Shown: positions 13,700 through 22,952 of the stretch, in pieces
Numbering within the stretch: position 1 is the stretch's first letter
How the letters are laid out: every line of letters starts with the position of its first letter
Source of the DNA: DASZZV01 sp035544835
GTDB lineage: Bacteria; Acidobacteriota; Thermoanaerobaculia; Gp7-AA8
Direction of reading: 5' to 3'
Assembly (NCBI GenBank): GCA_035544835.1
Contig: DASZZV010000204.1
Location: forward strand, 1 to 37,295
Length of the DNA: 37,295 nucleotides
Notes under the pieces: generated by a model
What the model saw: the letters and a program-made list of their open reading frames with translations, nothing else
The model's database searches: none
Told to the model about the DNA's origin: nothing
Made by a program: the position numbers and the translations under genes

Positions 13700-16207
13700 A
13701 TGCCAAACGTCCGGCTGACTCTTCGTTTCGTCGCTTTCCTCTCTCTTTTCAGCACGTCGCTGCTCAACGCGCAGCCGGCGCCCCCGCTGGACACCGCCCA
13801 TTTTCAGATCGCGCTGGGAAAACTGGCGACCACCGGAAGCGCTCTTTACGTCGCCGCCCATCCTGACGACGAGAACACCGGCTTTCTGGCCTGGCTCGCC
13901 AACGGACGGATGGTGCGGGCCGGCTACCTCTCGCTCACACGCGGAGACGGCGGGCAGAATCTGATCGGAAGCGAGAAGGGCGACCCCTTGGGCGTCATCC
14001 GCACCGAGGAGTTGCTGGCGGCGAGACGAATCGACGGCGCAGAGCAGTTCTTTACCAGAGCGGTCGACTTCGGCTACTCCAAGAACCCCGAAGAGTCGCT
14101 TCGGCTATGGGGCAAAGAGAAGATTCTCGCTGACGTGGTCTGGGTGATTCGCACCTTTCATCCCGACATCATCGTGACCCGCTTTCCGGACAACGGCGAT
14201 GGTGGCCATGGTCATCACACGGCCTCGGCGCTGCTTGCCGAGGAAGCATTCACTGCGGCGGCAGATCCGGCGCGCTTTCCGGAGCAACTCAAATATCCCG
14301 GTGTAACAGTCTGGCAGCCGCGCCGTCTCTTCTGGAACAGCTGGAAGCCGGCCGGCTCCACGAAGAACAAAACCGTCACCGTCGATCTCGGCACATACAA
14401 CCCCCTGCTTGGAAAGTCGTATACCGAGCTGGCCGCCGATAGCCGGTCGATGCACAAGAGCCAGGGATTCGGCGTCGCCGAGCGACGCGGCTCCCTGCCC
14501 AATGACTTCGAGCTCCTGGCCGGTGATGCGCCGGACAAGGACCTCTTCGACGGAATCGACCTGACCTGGAATCGCGTCCCGGGAGCGAGCGCTCTGTCAC
14601 AGGCCGTCCATGAAGCGGCTCGGCTTTACCGGCCGGAGAATCCGTCAGCGACGATGCCGCCACTTCTGCGCGCCGCGAGCGAGCTAACGCGTCTTCGCAC
14701 CGAGCTCCGCGACTCGCAGTGGAGCAACCTTCTCGAGGAGAAACAGAGAGAAGCGCAGGGCCTCATACGAAGCGCGGCCGGCCTCTGGCTGGAAGCGATT
14801 GCTACCGAGCCCGCGGCGACTCCCGGTGGCGCGGTGAACGTAACGATTACCGCGGTCGAGCGCAGTGCGGTTCCAGTTACGGTGACTGCCGTTCGCTGGC
14901 CGTTCTCTGCGAGCAGCGCCTGGCCGGCAACTGCCCTCGAAGAGAACAAGCCCTTCACCGTCACGCAGAAGATCGACATCCCCTCCACCATCGCCGCCAC
15001 CCAACCCTACTGGCTGGCCCGCCCCGCCACCGGAGCGACCTACTCATTCGACCAGGCCATGACCGGGAAGCCGGAAAGCGATCCGGCCATGGTCGCTACG
15101 ATCTCGATTCAGATCGGAGAACAGAAGCTCGATTACGATCTCCCGGTCGTCTTCCGTTCCACCGATCGCGTGCGCGGCGAGGAGTATCGCCCCTTCGCCA
15201 TCCTTCCTCCGGTCACCATCGCCCTGTCTCAGCGCGTCGATCTCTTTCCCGATCTGAAGCCTCGTGCCATCGACGGAATCGTTCGCTCCAACGCCACGGG
15301 CGCCTCCGGAGTCCTCAGCCTGAGCCTACCCTCCGGATGGAAGAGCGAGCCGGCCACCATTCCTCTGACCTTCAAGGCCAGAGACGAAGAGCAGCGCTTC
15401 TCGTTTCGCCTCACTCCCTCCAGCAGCGCTGGCAGCGGAACAGTCCGAGCCGAGTTTCAGACCACTGGCGGCGAGAAACTCTCGCAGTCGCTGACGCGTC
15501 TCGATTATCCACACATCCGCAGTCAGGTGCTGCTGCCACCGGCTGAGGCGAAGCTGGTGAGGGTTGAGGTCCGCAAGTCGGGAAGCAGAATTGGATACGT
15601 CATGGGCTCCGGCGATGAAGTGCCCGACGCCTTGCGACAGATGGGCTATTCCGTGACCATGCTCTCAGACTCCGATCTGGCCACGGGCGACCTCTCCCGC
15701 TTCGACTCCATCGTGGTGGGCGTTCGCGCCTACAACATGCGTGACGCGCTCAAGAGGAATCAGCGCCGGCTCATGAAATATGTCGAGGATGGTGGACACG
15801 TCGTCGTCCAGTACAACACCGCCGATGACACGCTGGCGCCGGAGCTGGGTCCCTATCCGTTGAAGTTGTCCCGCGACCGCGTGACGGTCGAGGAAGCGCC
15901 GGTGACTCTCATCGATGTGAAGAATCCTCTGGTCACCACGCCGAATCGAATCACGGCCTCCGACTTCGAGGGCTGGGTTCAGGAACGAGGTCTCTACTTT
16001 CCGAGCGAGTGGGCTACTCAGTATCAGCCCGTCTTCTCCTCACACGATCCCGGAGAGAAGGAGTTGACTGGCGGGACGCTGGTTGCGACATACGGCAAAG
16101 GCACCTACGTCTATACCGCGTACGACTGGTTCCGCGAACTACCCGCGGGCGTGCCTGGCGCCTATCGGATCTTTGCCAACCTCGTTTCACCCCCAAGCGC
16201 AAAGTGA
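13700..16207 (+). CDS. Secreted PIG-L family deacetylase with large C-terminal region
   Basis: This 835-residue protein has a signal peptide (hydrophobic residues 8-22, cleavage near NAQ) and an N-terminal PIG-L (LmbE-like) domain with the metal motif AHPDDEN (53-59) and HGHH (170-173). PIG-L enzymes are zinc deacetylases acting on N-acetylglucosaminyl compounds. About 600 residues follow, including beta-rich domains and a C-terminal Rossmann-like segment (FDSIVVGVRAYNMRD, then a GGHVVVQYNT strand) resembling glutamine-amidotransferase-like folds. Substrate is unknown; a secreted role on glycans is inferred. The ATG at 13700 has GAAAGGA before it and begins the signal peptide; the frame is open upstream only because it runs through repeat C. 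Confidence 0.85.
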   Translation: MPNVRLTLRFVAFLSLFSTSLLNAQPAPPLDTAHFQIALGKLATTGSALYVAAHPDDENTGFLAWLANGRMVRAGYLSLTRGDGGQNLIGSEKGDPLGVIRTEELLAARRIDGAEQFFTRAVDFGYSKNPEESLRLWGKEKILADVVWVIRTFHPDIIVTRFPDNGDGGHGHHTASALLAEEAFTAAADPARFPEQLKYPGVTVWQPRRLFWNSWKPAGSTKNKTVTVDLGTYNPLLGKSYTELAADSRSMHKSQGFGVAERRGSLPNDFELLAGDAPDKDLFDGIDLTWNRVPGASALSQAVHEAARLYRPENPSATMPPLLRAASELTRLRTELRDSQWSNLLEEKQREAQGLIRSAAGLWLEAIATEPAATPGGAVNVTITAVERSAVPVTVTAVRWPFSASSAWPATALEENKPFTVTQKIDIPSTIAATQPYWLARPATGATYSFDQAMTGKPESDPAMVATISIQIGEQKLDYDLPVVFRSTDRVRGEEYRPFAILPPVTIALSQRVDLFPDLKPRAIDGIVRSNATGASGVLSLSLPSGWKSEPATIPLTFKARDEEQRFSFRLTPSSSAGSGTVRAEFQTTGGEKLSQSLTRLDYPHIRSQVLLPPAEAKLVRVEVRKSGSRIGYVMGSGDEVPDALRQMGYSVTMLSDSDLATGDLSRFDSIVVGVRAYNMRDALKRNQRRLMKYVEDGGHVVVQYNTADDTLAPELGPYPLKLSRDRVTVEEAPVTLIDVKNPLVTTPNRITASDFEGWVQERGLYFPSEWATQYQPVFSSHDPGEKELTGGTLVATYGKGTYVYTAYDWFRELPAGVPGAYRIFANLVSPPSAK

Positions 16208-16335
16208 CTTTAATGTTTTCGAAATAGTGACAGAAAGATTACGAAATCGCGACACTAAATAGTGCCGTGATTCGTATCCGACAATGTGATGCCTGATATC
16301 GAACCGCCGCCACCGCTACTAGGTTCATGGCGCCA

Positions 16336-16358
16336 CCCTCTCCCCGGCGGGGAGAGGG
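16336..16358. repeat. Short perfect GC hairpin
   Basis: CCCTCTCCCC and GGGGAGAGGG form a 10-bp perfect stem around GGC. It lies between the convergent PIG-L and DUF2911 genes. It has no T-run on either side, so termination by it is uncertain. The remaining 16208-16408 shows nothing else I can support. Confidence 0.55.
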
Positions 16359-16408
16359 GAGATCAAAGCGACTCTCGACTGAAGAAACTGCTGCAAATTA
16401 ATTGAACC

Positions 16409-17269
16409 TTACTTTTTCGACTTCCACTCGGCGAGCATCTTCTCGAGCTGCGTCGTGTCGATCTTCTTCTCACTCTTGCCCGCAATCGCAATCGCTTTCT
16501 CAGCCGTGGCGATGGCGTCCTTCTTTTTGCCAGCGCGGGCCAGCATCTGAGCCTTCAACCCGAGGTTGGTCGGATTCTCTTCAGCCTTGAGCGACTGAGT
16601 CATCCATTGCATCTGCTCGTCGGTGTTGCTCATCTCCTGCTCGAATGCGAACCTGGCGGCGCTAAAGGGAGTTTTCCAGTCATCTGCCTTGGCGCTGGAA
16701 ACAGCAGCGCGCGAGGCAGCGGTCGCCTTTGCCGCGGTGTCGACCTCGATTCGGAACGGCACGCGAACTTTCTCCCAGCGAAGGTTCACGTTGGCCGAGC
16801 TCATCGACACATCCGGGAAGCTGTAGGTGAGCCACTCCTCGAATGGAGCTGCTTCAGGTTTGACGGTCACACGCAACGCATCTTTCGCGACATCGTAGCT
16901 ATAGCTGCCCCACTGGTCGGCGACTTTGTTCAAGATGATCGTCCAGCTCTCGCGCCCCGGAATGGTGTGGAGGCTGTAGGAGCCGGCGGGAAGCTTCTGG
17001 CCGTTGACAAGCACGTCATCAGACACGGTGAACATCGTCGCTTCGTTCGCGCCACTTCTCCAGACCTGGTCCCAGGGGACGAGTGCGCCCCAGATGGTGC
17101 GGCCTTTCACCCCGGGGCGACTGTAGACGATGGTGACCTCGGTCAGTCCGATGGTTTGAGAAACAGTCGCTCTCTGACTAACACGGGGAAGCTTCAACTC
17201 GGCAAGAGCCGGCAAGGCGGAGCAGAGAGCAATCACCGTGAGGGCGGTTGCGAGAATGCGTTTGTTCAT
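16409..17269 (-). CDS. DUF2911 secreted protein
   Basis: This 286-residue protein has a signal peptide (residues 1-23, ALA cleavage site) followed by a DUF2911 domain. The domain shows the family landmarks VYSRPGVKGRTIWGALVP and VWRSGANEATMFTVSDDV (about 48-85), LPAGSYSLHTIP, and WGSYSYD. The C-terminal 70 residues are helical and resemble a TPR-type tail (NLGLKAQMLARAGKKKDAI). DUF2911 proteins are common in Acidobacteriota and Bacteroidota, and their function is not known. No operon partner is evident; the upstream gap holds the 17360 palindrome. Confidence 0.85.
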   Translation of the reverse strand: MNKRILATALTVIALCSALPALAELKLPRVSQRATVSQTIGLTEVTIVYSRPGVKGRTIWGALVPWDQVWRSGANEATMFTVSDDVLVNGQKLPAGSYSLHTIPGRESWTIILNKVADQWGSYSYDVAKDALRVTVKPEAAPFEEWLTYSFPDVSMSSANVNLRWEKVRVPFRIEVDTAAKATAASRAAVSSAKADDWKTPFSAARFAFEQEMSNTDEQMQWMTQSLKAEENPTNLGLKAQMLARAGKKKDAIATAEKAIAIAGKSEKKIDTTQLEKMLAEWKSKK

Positions 17270-17359
17270 ATGATCTCCTTCCGAATATTTTCGGCCAGCG
17301 ATGCTACCAGAGAGCTAAGAGTGTTGGTGGTAGCGAGACTGTGAACGAACTTTAGATCC

Positions 17360-17495
17360 CGGAGTGGCGGCATCCTGCCGCCTGGCTCGGCGGCGTCCCG
17401 CGCCGCCGCCCCCGTGATACGACGGATTCGCTTCCTGTCAACGGAACGGCGCCACGGGATTGCGCCGAGCCAGGCGACTGGATGTCGCCACTCCG
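17360..17495. repeat. Multi-hairpin palindrome D
   Basis: The outer arms pair (CGGAGTGGCG with the complement ending at 17495; inner CCTGGCTCGG with CCGAGCCAGG). Each arm also folds on itself: GGCGGCA and TGCCGCC on the left, GGCGAC and GTCGCC on the right. A further hairpin (CGGCGGCG with CGCCGCCG) and CCCGTG with CACGGG lie inside. The design is like repeat C but the sequence is different. It is a single copy in this window and sits between the DUF2911 gene and the next gene. Confidence 0.75.
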
Positions 17496-17554
17496 ATGAG
17501 CACGCTGCATGAATCTGGTAGGCTACCGCGCGGCTCGATACGCCAACTTCTTCT

Positions 17555-19426
17555 ATGATCCAGGCCATCGTTCATCACGGTTTGATCGGCAGCACGGTCG
17601 AGTATTTTGCGACCGTCAGCGGGCCCGATCTGGACAAACGATTCTTCTTCGAGCAGATCCAGCGCACAACCGGCCAGCATCTCAACCGATATTTCGGCGG
17701 CGGCTCCGAGATTCTGCTGAGCGATCAGGGCGTGCAATTCTCAGGCAACGGCGGCATCTTCGGCGAGTATATGTTCGGCGGGCATTTCCCCGTTCAGGAC
17801 CTGCTCAATGATGAGGTCGTAAACCGGCTGGTCCTGCTGGGAGGAATGTATGCGCCCAATCAACACGAACTTACTTTCACGCCAAAGACCAGCGGCTTCG
17901 AGACCTACGAAGATCTTTTTCTTCACGGCAACGCCGTAGCGAATTACTTCTTTTTTGTCGATGACCACGGGCTGGCCAGGACAGTCGTGGAACGGCAGGA
18001 GAGGACGCTGAAGGCGGTTGGAAAACTGCTCAAGCGATCTCTCAAGGTCGGCCGCGGAAACTTCCTCGATCTCGGGCGCGAAGTCCTCGAAGCGCTCAAT
18101 GAGCCACGTTCCACTCTGTTCCTGCTCCGGGTGATCCACCGCATGCACCAGCAGTTCTACAACGCCTGCAAAGAGGCCTACACGAACCACCGATCTCTGG
18201 CCAACCTGGCCGATCTGATCAGCGCTGATCTGGGACCGGAGTTCATCGACTCCTATCAACGCGAACGGATTCAGATCGACGTCATCTATCACCATCCCGA
18301 GAACCAGGAGCTGATCGATGAGTACAAGCGCGTGCTGGCGGCGTCCAGCGGCACCAGGATCGGCCCGTCGGAACGAGCTCGGCTCATGAGGCTCCGTACC
18401 CTGTCGCTGCGTAACGAGGTTCCACTCTCGATCTTCGATACGCTCGAAGAGATCGTCCTCCAGGGAACTGGCCACACCGAAGTCCAGGCCACCGAGGAAT
18501 CCGATTACATCCGGGCCACCAGAGAGATCCTCGAGGGTTTCCTTCTTGGAAAGACCATCAACAAGAAGCTATCGGCGAACGACACGCTGCAGCTCATGGA
18601 GAACAAGCAGAAGGCGGCAGCGAATCGTGATCAGGGCTTCGAGGAGATCCTTCTGGAGACCGGCCGGCTGATCGACGAGCGGGCCATGGAAGAGGAAGAC
18701 TTCGAGCGCATGGAGTCCTTCAGCGAGCTCATCACCTTCTTCGATCGGTTCGATCACACCAGCACGCTCGTCAACAAGCTGGCCTTTATGGACGACGTCG
18801 AGATGTCCCCTGAGCAGATTCGCTCCATCCTCGGCAACATGCATGTTTTCGAGCAATTGAGACGAGGGTTGTTTCAGTCGCTCTTCATCGATCCGATCGT
18901 TTCCAATCAATACACCCTTTCATTTGGTCGCAGGAAGTTGTTCGCGCTCATGCTCGGACTGATGTCGATCGATCACAATGAAGCTTCTCTCACCGATGTG
19001 GCCGGGGAAATCTCGATCATCAACCGGCAGGAGCGGGCCTACTTCGCACTCTATCGCCTGGCCCGAAAACGGATGGCGACTTTTTACCTCGAGCTCAATA
19101 CCTCGGAAGGTCGTGACACGTTCCGCAAAGAAATCGCCGGCGAGGTGGCGCGCGATCACGACTTGCGCGAGTTGAATGAGCTGGTCGACGAAAATCTTCT
19201 CGACGACGTCATCACAAAAATCAGACTCGAGGCCTTCTATATCAATCAGCTTTTCCCGAAGATCGTCGAGGATCAGGACGGCAAGCTCAGGAGCGACTTC
19301 CTCCAGAACTCCGGCCTCGATCGCTTTCAGGTCGAAGAGCTGGAAAGCGAGTATTTCGAGCTCCGGTCGTTCCCGGCTCAGCTGCTGCAGTCACTTCGGG
19401 ACAGCACGGCCGAAGTGAAAAGCTGA
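17555..19426 (+). CDS. Uncharacterised 623-residue protein
   Basis: I do not recognise a characterised family. The protein has no signal peptide and no membrane span, so it should be cytoplasmic. It is acidic and mostly helical. The N-terminal ~150 residues look mixed alpha/beta (IGSTVEYFATVSGPD, an EILLSDQGVQFSGNGG stretch, YFFFVDDHG); the rest is charged helices with heptad-like spacing (for example QRERIQIDV, RLMRLRTLSLRNEV, EEDFERMESFSELITFFD). It ends 12 bases before the DUF255 gene and probably shares a transcript with it. No Shine-Dalgarno is clear at the start. Candidate roles include a scaffold or regulatory protein, but nothing in the sequence shows an active site. Confidence 0.75.
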   Translation: MIQAIVHHGLIGSTVEYFATVSGPDLDKRFFFEQIQRTTGQHLNRYFGGGSEILLSDQGVQFSGNGGIFGEYMFGGHFPVQDLLNDEVVNRLVLLGGMYAPNQHELTFTPKTSGFETYEDLFLHGNAVANYFFFVDDHGLARTVVERQERTLKAVGKLLKRSLKVGRGNFLDLGREVLEALNEPRSTLFLLRVIHRMHQQFYNACKEAYTNHRSLANLADLISADLGPEFIDSYQRERIQIDVIYHHPENQELIDEYKRVLAASSGTRIGPSERARLMRLRTLSLRNEVPLSIFDTLEEIVLQGTGHTEVQATEESDYIRATREILEGFLLGKTINKKLSANDTLQLMENKQKAAANRDQGFEEILLETGRLIDERAMEEEDFERMESFSELITFFDRFDHTSTLVNKLAFMDDVEMSPEQIRSILGNMHVFEQLRRGLFQSLFIDPIVSNQYTLSFGRRKLFALMLGLMSIDHNEASLTDVAGEISIINRQERAYFALYRLARKRMATFYLELNTSEGRDTFRKEIAGEVARDHDLRELNELVDENLLDDVITKIRLEAFYINQLFPKIVEDQDGKLRSDFLQNSGLDRFQVEELESEYFELRSFPAQLLQSLRDSTAEVKS

Positions 19427-19438
19427 CCCGAGGGGCAT

Positions 19439-21463
19439 ATGACGAATCGACTCATTCACGAAACCTCTCCCTACCTTCTCCAGCACGCACACAACCCCGT
19501 CGACTGGTACGCCTGGGGTGAAGAGGCCTTCGCCCGGGCGCGCAACGAGAACAAGCCGGTGTTTCTGTCCATCGGCTACTCGGCCTGCCACTGGTGTCAC
19601 GTGATGGAGAGGGAGTCGTTCGAAAACGAAGCGATCGCCGCGTTGCTGAATCGCGATTTTGTCTCCATCAAAGTAGATCGCGAGGAGCGGCCTGACATCG
19701 ACTCCATCTACATGCAGGCCGTGCAGATGATGACCGGTCATGGAGGCTGGCCGATGTCGATGTTCCTCACGCCGGAAGGAGCACCGTTTTACGGCGGCAC
19801 CTACTTTCCGCCATCAGATCAGCGAGGGATGCCCGGTTTTTCCCGCATCCTCGAACACGTCCGGCATGCCTTCGAACACCGCCAGGACGAGCTGACCAGT
19901 GCAATCTCGGAAATCATGAAAGCCATCGGGCCGGTGACCCTGAGCCGGTCGAGTGCGGACATCGATCCCGCGCTGCTCGACGGCGCAGCAGCGAAAATTG
20001 CGGCGAACTACGACCCGCTTCACGGCGGTTTCGGCAGCGCGCCAAAGTTCCCCCCCTCCATGACACTCGAGTTTCTGATGGAGGCCTCGAACCGAACCGG
20101 CGACACGGAGCTGCGAGAGATCATCGTCAACACCTTGACCAAAATGGCGCGGGGCGGGATCTATGACCAGGTAGGCGGCGGCTTTCATCGCTACTCGGTC
20201 GATGCCCGCTGGCTGGTCCCGCACTTCGAGAAAATGCTTTATGACAATGCCCTTCTGACCAGGCTCTACGTTCACGCCTGGCAGTGGACCAAAGATCCGC
20301 TGTTCGCTGATGTCGTGCGTGAGACGCTCGGGTTCGTCGAGCGGGAGATGACTTCTCCCGAGGGAGGTTTCTATTCGACACTTGACGCCGACTCTGAAGG
20401 AGAAGAAGGAAAGTTCTACGTCTGGAGTCGCTCCGGGATCATGGACGTTCTGGGAAGCGAGGAGGGAACGATTTTCTGCGCACTCTATGACGTAACCGAG
20501 CGCGGAAACTTCGAGGGACAGAACATTCTGAACATCCCTCGCGAGCCGGAGATCGTTGCCGCCGACCAGGGGATCTCGCTCGAGAAGCTCCAGGACATCG
20601 CCGCGCGCGGCAGATGCAAGCTCTTCGGACGTCGCGCGGAACGGATACGACCCGGACGCGACGAGAAGATTCTGGCTGGCTGGAACGGATGGATGCTGGC
20701 GGCCGTCTCTGAAGCTGCCTTGGCATTCGATTCTGAAAAGCTTCGCCAGGAAGCCGCGAAGAACGCCCGCTTCCTCCTAGGAATGATGATGGTTGACGGC
20801 CGGCTCCTGCGCAGCTTCAAGGATGGGCGGGCGCGCATCCCGGCGCTTCTCGAGGATTACTCCGGCGTCGCCTGGGGGCTTATCGCGGCCTTCGAGGCCA
20901 CGCAGGAATTTTCCTTTCTGGAAGCGGCGAGATCGCTGGTTCGCGACATTCTGGAGCGATTCAGCGATCCGGGCGACGGCACGTTCTTCGATACCCCGGA
21001 AGATCACGAGAAGCTGATCACAAGACCGAAGGACCTCTTCGATAACGCCACGCCTTCCGGCGTCTCGATGACGATCCTTTGTCTTCAGAAACTCTCGACC
21101 TATTTCGACGATCAGGAGTTTCGGGAGCGGGCCGGCAAGGCGCTTCTGGCAATCGCGCCTCTGGCCTTCAGGTATGCGTCGGGATTCGGTTATCTGTTAT
21201 GCGCCGCCGAGGCTTCGGTGACGAAGCCGAAGGAGGTCGCGCTCACCGGCGACACCGAGTCCGTCGGCTTCCGGGAACTGCTGAAGGTCCTGTCGCAGAC
21301 GTATCTGCCGCAAAGAACCATCGTCTGGAAGCCGGCTCCGCTGCCGCTCATGGAAGGGCGCAACCCAGCGAAAACGATCGCGTATGTTTGTGAGGGCAGA
21401 GTCTGCAGGGAACCGACAGACGACGTCCAGAGGCTCACCGAGCTTCTGAAGTCGAGCACCTGA
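19439..21463 (+). CDS. DUF255 thioredoxin-domain protein (YyaL/SSP411 family)
   Basis: This 674-residue protein has an N-terminal thioredoxin-fold DUF255 domain with the family start LIHETSPYLLQHAHNPVDW (5-23) and a CHWC motif (C50, C53). A long (alpha/alpha)6-type barrel like those of cellobiose epimerases and glycan hydrolases follows (FGSAPKFPPSMTLE, YDNALLTRLY, ILAGWNGWMLAA and a DNATPSGVS stretch). The family is widespread, and human SPATA20 belongs to it, but its activity is not established. It lies 12 bases after the 623-residue gene, with GAGGGG before its ATG, so the two are likely one operon. Confidence 0.9.
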   Translation: MTNRLIHETSPYLLQHAHNPVDWYAWGEEAFARARNENKPVFLSIGYSACHWCHVMERESFENEAIAALLNRDFVSIKVDREERPDIDSIYMQAVQMMTGHGGWPMSMFLTPEGAPFYGGTYFPPSDQRGMPGFSRILEHVRHAFEHRQDELTSAISEIMKAIGPVTLSRSSADIDPALLDGAAAKIAANYDPLHGGFGSAPKFPPSMTLEFLMEASNRTGDTELREIIVNTLTKMARGGIYDQVGGGFHRYSVDARWLVPHFEKMLYDNALLTRLYVHAWQWTKDPLFADVVRETLGFVEREMTSPEGGFYSTLDADSEGEEGKFYVWSRSGIMDVLGSEEGTIFCALYDVTERGNFEGQNILNIPREPEIVAADQGISLEKLQDIAARGRCKLFGRRAERIRPGRDEKILAGWNGWMLAAVSEAALAFDSEKLRQEAAKNARFLLGMMMVDGRLLRSFKDGRARIPALLEDYSGVAWGLIAAFEATQEFSFLEAARSLVRDILERFSDPGDGTFFDTPEDHEKLITRPKDLFDNATPSGVSMTILCLQKLSTYFDDQEFRERAGKALLAIAPLAFRYASGFGYLLCAAEASVTKPKEVALTGDTESVGFRELLKVLSQTYLPQRTIVWKPAPLPLMEGRNPAKTIAYVCEGRVCREPTDDVQRLTELLKSST

Positions 21464-21486
21464 CGAGCGTTCCCGGCAAGTTGCTT

Positions 21487-21610
21487 CTTGTGTGGCACAG
21501 GCACTCTTGCCTGTGTGTCGGCCGTCGAGGCCGACTTTCCCGTAGCGTATTCACAGAAACGCCACGGCTCGACGCCGTGGCACACAGGCAAGAGTGCCTG
21601 TGCCACACAA
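21487..21610. repeat. Multi-hairpin repeat C, copy 2
   Basis: Same design as the copy at 13462, in the same orientation. Here the second inner hairpin is perfectly paired (GCCACGGC with GCCGTGGC), where copy 1 has one mismatch. The spacer between the two inner hairpins (about 20 bases) is different in each copy. It lies between the convergent DUF255 and lipoprotein genes. Confidence 0.92.
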
Positions 21611-21630
21611 AAGGCCGGTTCACGAGTCGA

Positions 21631-22785
21631 TCAGCGGGGCAGCAGCACCGCTGGCGCTTTCGCTTCGGCGCTCTCATTGCCGTTCTTGTCCTCGCTCGTA
21701 ACCGAGTAGACATACGAGACTCCCAGCGCGGGATCGGGATCGCGGAAGTTCGTCTCCTGAATCAGTTTGGGCGTCAGAGACTGCCGTTCCGTGCCGAGCG
21801 TGCGATAGACGCGGTAACCAGCCAGGTCGGGTGTGTCGACCGGATCCCAGACCAGGCGCACCGCCTTGTCTTCATTCAACGTGACGAAACCGGTCGGAAC
21901 GGCCGGAGGCAGGAGGTCGCGATAATCGACGGTCGCGATCCGCGAGGGATCACTCTCGATCACAGGAGGCCCCAGGCTCGTCACCGCCGTCACGGCGTAC
22001 TGATGAACACCGTATGGAGGGGTGTCACGGTAGGTCGTCTCGCGCACCGGCGCAGTGTTGATCGGAACAGCCGGGCCATTCACCGCGGCCGTTGGCGAGC
22101 CGGTATCGGAGCGATACACGTTGTAGCCGATGAGTGAGACCGTATCGGAGCTCTTCGCCGGCGCTGTCCAGTTGAGCACGATCGCTTCGGGCGTCGACCG
22201 GGCGATGAGAGCGTCGGGAGCTGCGGAGATATTGAGCGGGACGATGATCGCGAGATTGGAGAGTCCGCTGGCCTCTTCCTCCGCTTCGGTGATCACGGCG
22301 TAGGTAAGTCGAACCGGTCTGCCGTCCTCACTCCGAGGGGCAGGGGTGTCTTCAAAGACGATTCTCGCGCCTGCGGTACTCGCCGGAATCTCAGCTCCTT
22401 CCAGGCTGTCGAGCTTCTCTTTGAGCTTGGTGAACTGCAGGGGACCGAGAGGCGGCACCTTCGCGAAAAGCGCAACCTCACTCGGGATCGTCGAGGAGGC
22501 TTCGCCCAGCGCCAGCGTCATTGGCTCGCGACCAACCAGTGACGGCGGCAGGGCTTCGCGAACCCTGTAGACCACGATCCGGCTGATCTTCTTCAGGTTG
22601 ACGCCACTGGTCGTCAGCGATGGATAGCTCCACGACAGAATGACTTTGGGCCCGCGCTGCGTGACCGAGAGATCGGTGACCGATTTCGGGATCAGCGGAA
22701 CGGGAGGATGAGGGTCCCCCTTCTTTCCGCAGAAGAGAACCGGAAGAAGGAGAATGGGAAGAAGGGTTCGACTCCAGCGCGGCAT
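21631..22785 (-). CDS. Fibronectin type III lipoprotein
   Basis: This 384-residue protein begins with a hydrophobic signal and a probable lipid-anchored cysteine in LFCGKKGDPHPP; the CGKKG-type start is seen in many short envelope lipoproteins. Three fibronectin-III-like repeats follow, marked by VILSWSYP, IVLNWTAPAKSS with GYNVYRSDTG, and VRLVWDPVDTPDLAGYRVYRT, ending in VSYVYSVTSEDKNGNES. Such proteins are usually surface or periplasmic binding modules; a partner is not known. The F before the cysteine is an unusual lipobox residue, so lipidation is probable rather than certain. Confidence 0.82.
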   Translation of the reverse strand: MPRWSRTLLPILLLPVLFCGKKGDPHPPVPLIPKSVTDLSVTQRGPKVILSWSYPSLTTSGVNLKKISRIVVYRVREALPPSLVGREPMTLALGEASSTIPSEVALFAKVPPLGPLQFTKLKEKLDSLEGAEIPASTAGARIVFEDTPAPRSEDGRPVRLTYAVITEAEEEASGLSNLAIIVPLNISAAPDALIARSTPEAIVLNWTAPAKSSDTVSLIGYNVYRSDTGSPTAAVNGPAVPINTAPVRETTYRDTPPYGVHQYAVTAVTSLGPPVIESDPSRIATVDYRDLLPPAVPTGFVTLNEDKAVRLVWDPVDTPDLAGYRVYRTLGTERQSLTPKLIQETNFRDPDPALGVSYVYSVTSEDKNGNESAEAKAPAVLLPR

Positions 22786-22832
22786 GCCGCGCGCATTCTA
22801 GCGGAAGTTGCTGGAAGTGCTACGTCGGGTGC

Positions 22833-22859
22833 TTGCTTCTTGTGTGGCACAAGAAGCAA
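22833..22859. repeat. Remnant of repeat C (ends only)
   Basis: TTGCTTCTTGTG and CACAAGAAGCAA form a perfect 12-bp palindrome around TGG. It contains the TGCTTCTTGTGTGGCACA word found at the left end of repeat C copy 2 (with its left flank). It looks like an element that has lost its centre by deletion between the two ends. It lies in the divergent gap between the lipoprotein gene and glmS. Confidence 0.6.
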
Positions 22860-22952
22860 CGAGACTGGCTCAATTCTTGAGAAACACACGACTGGCCTCA
22901 GAATGTCCCGTTCAGCGTACGGGTTCTGACCGTCGCAGATCTGGAGCAGACC

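Noticed and set aside
22860..22952. glmS ribozyme leader
   Set aside because: The gap is short and shows no ribozyme core; the glmS ribozyme is typical of Gram-positive bacteria.
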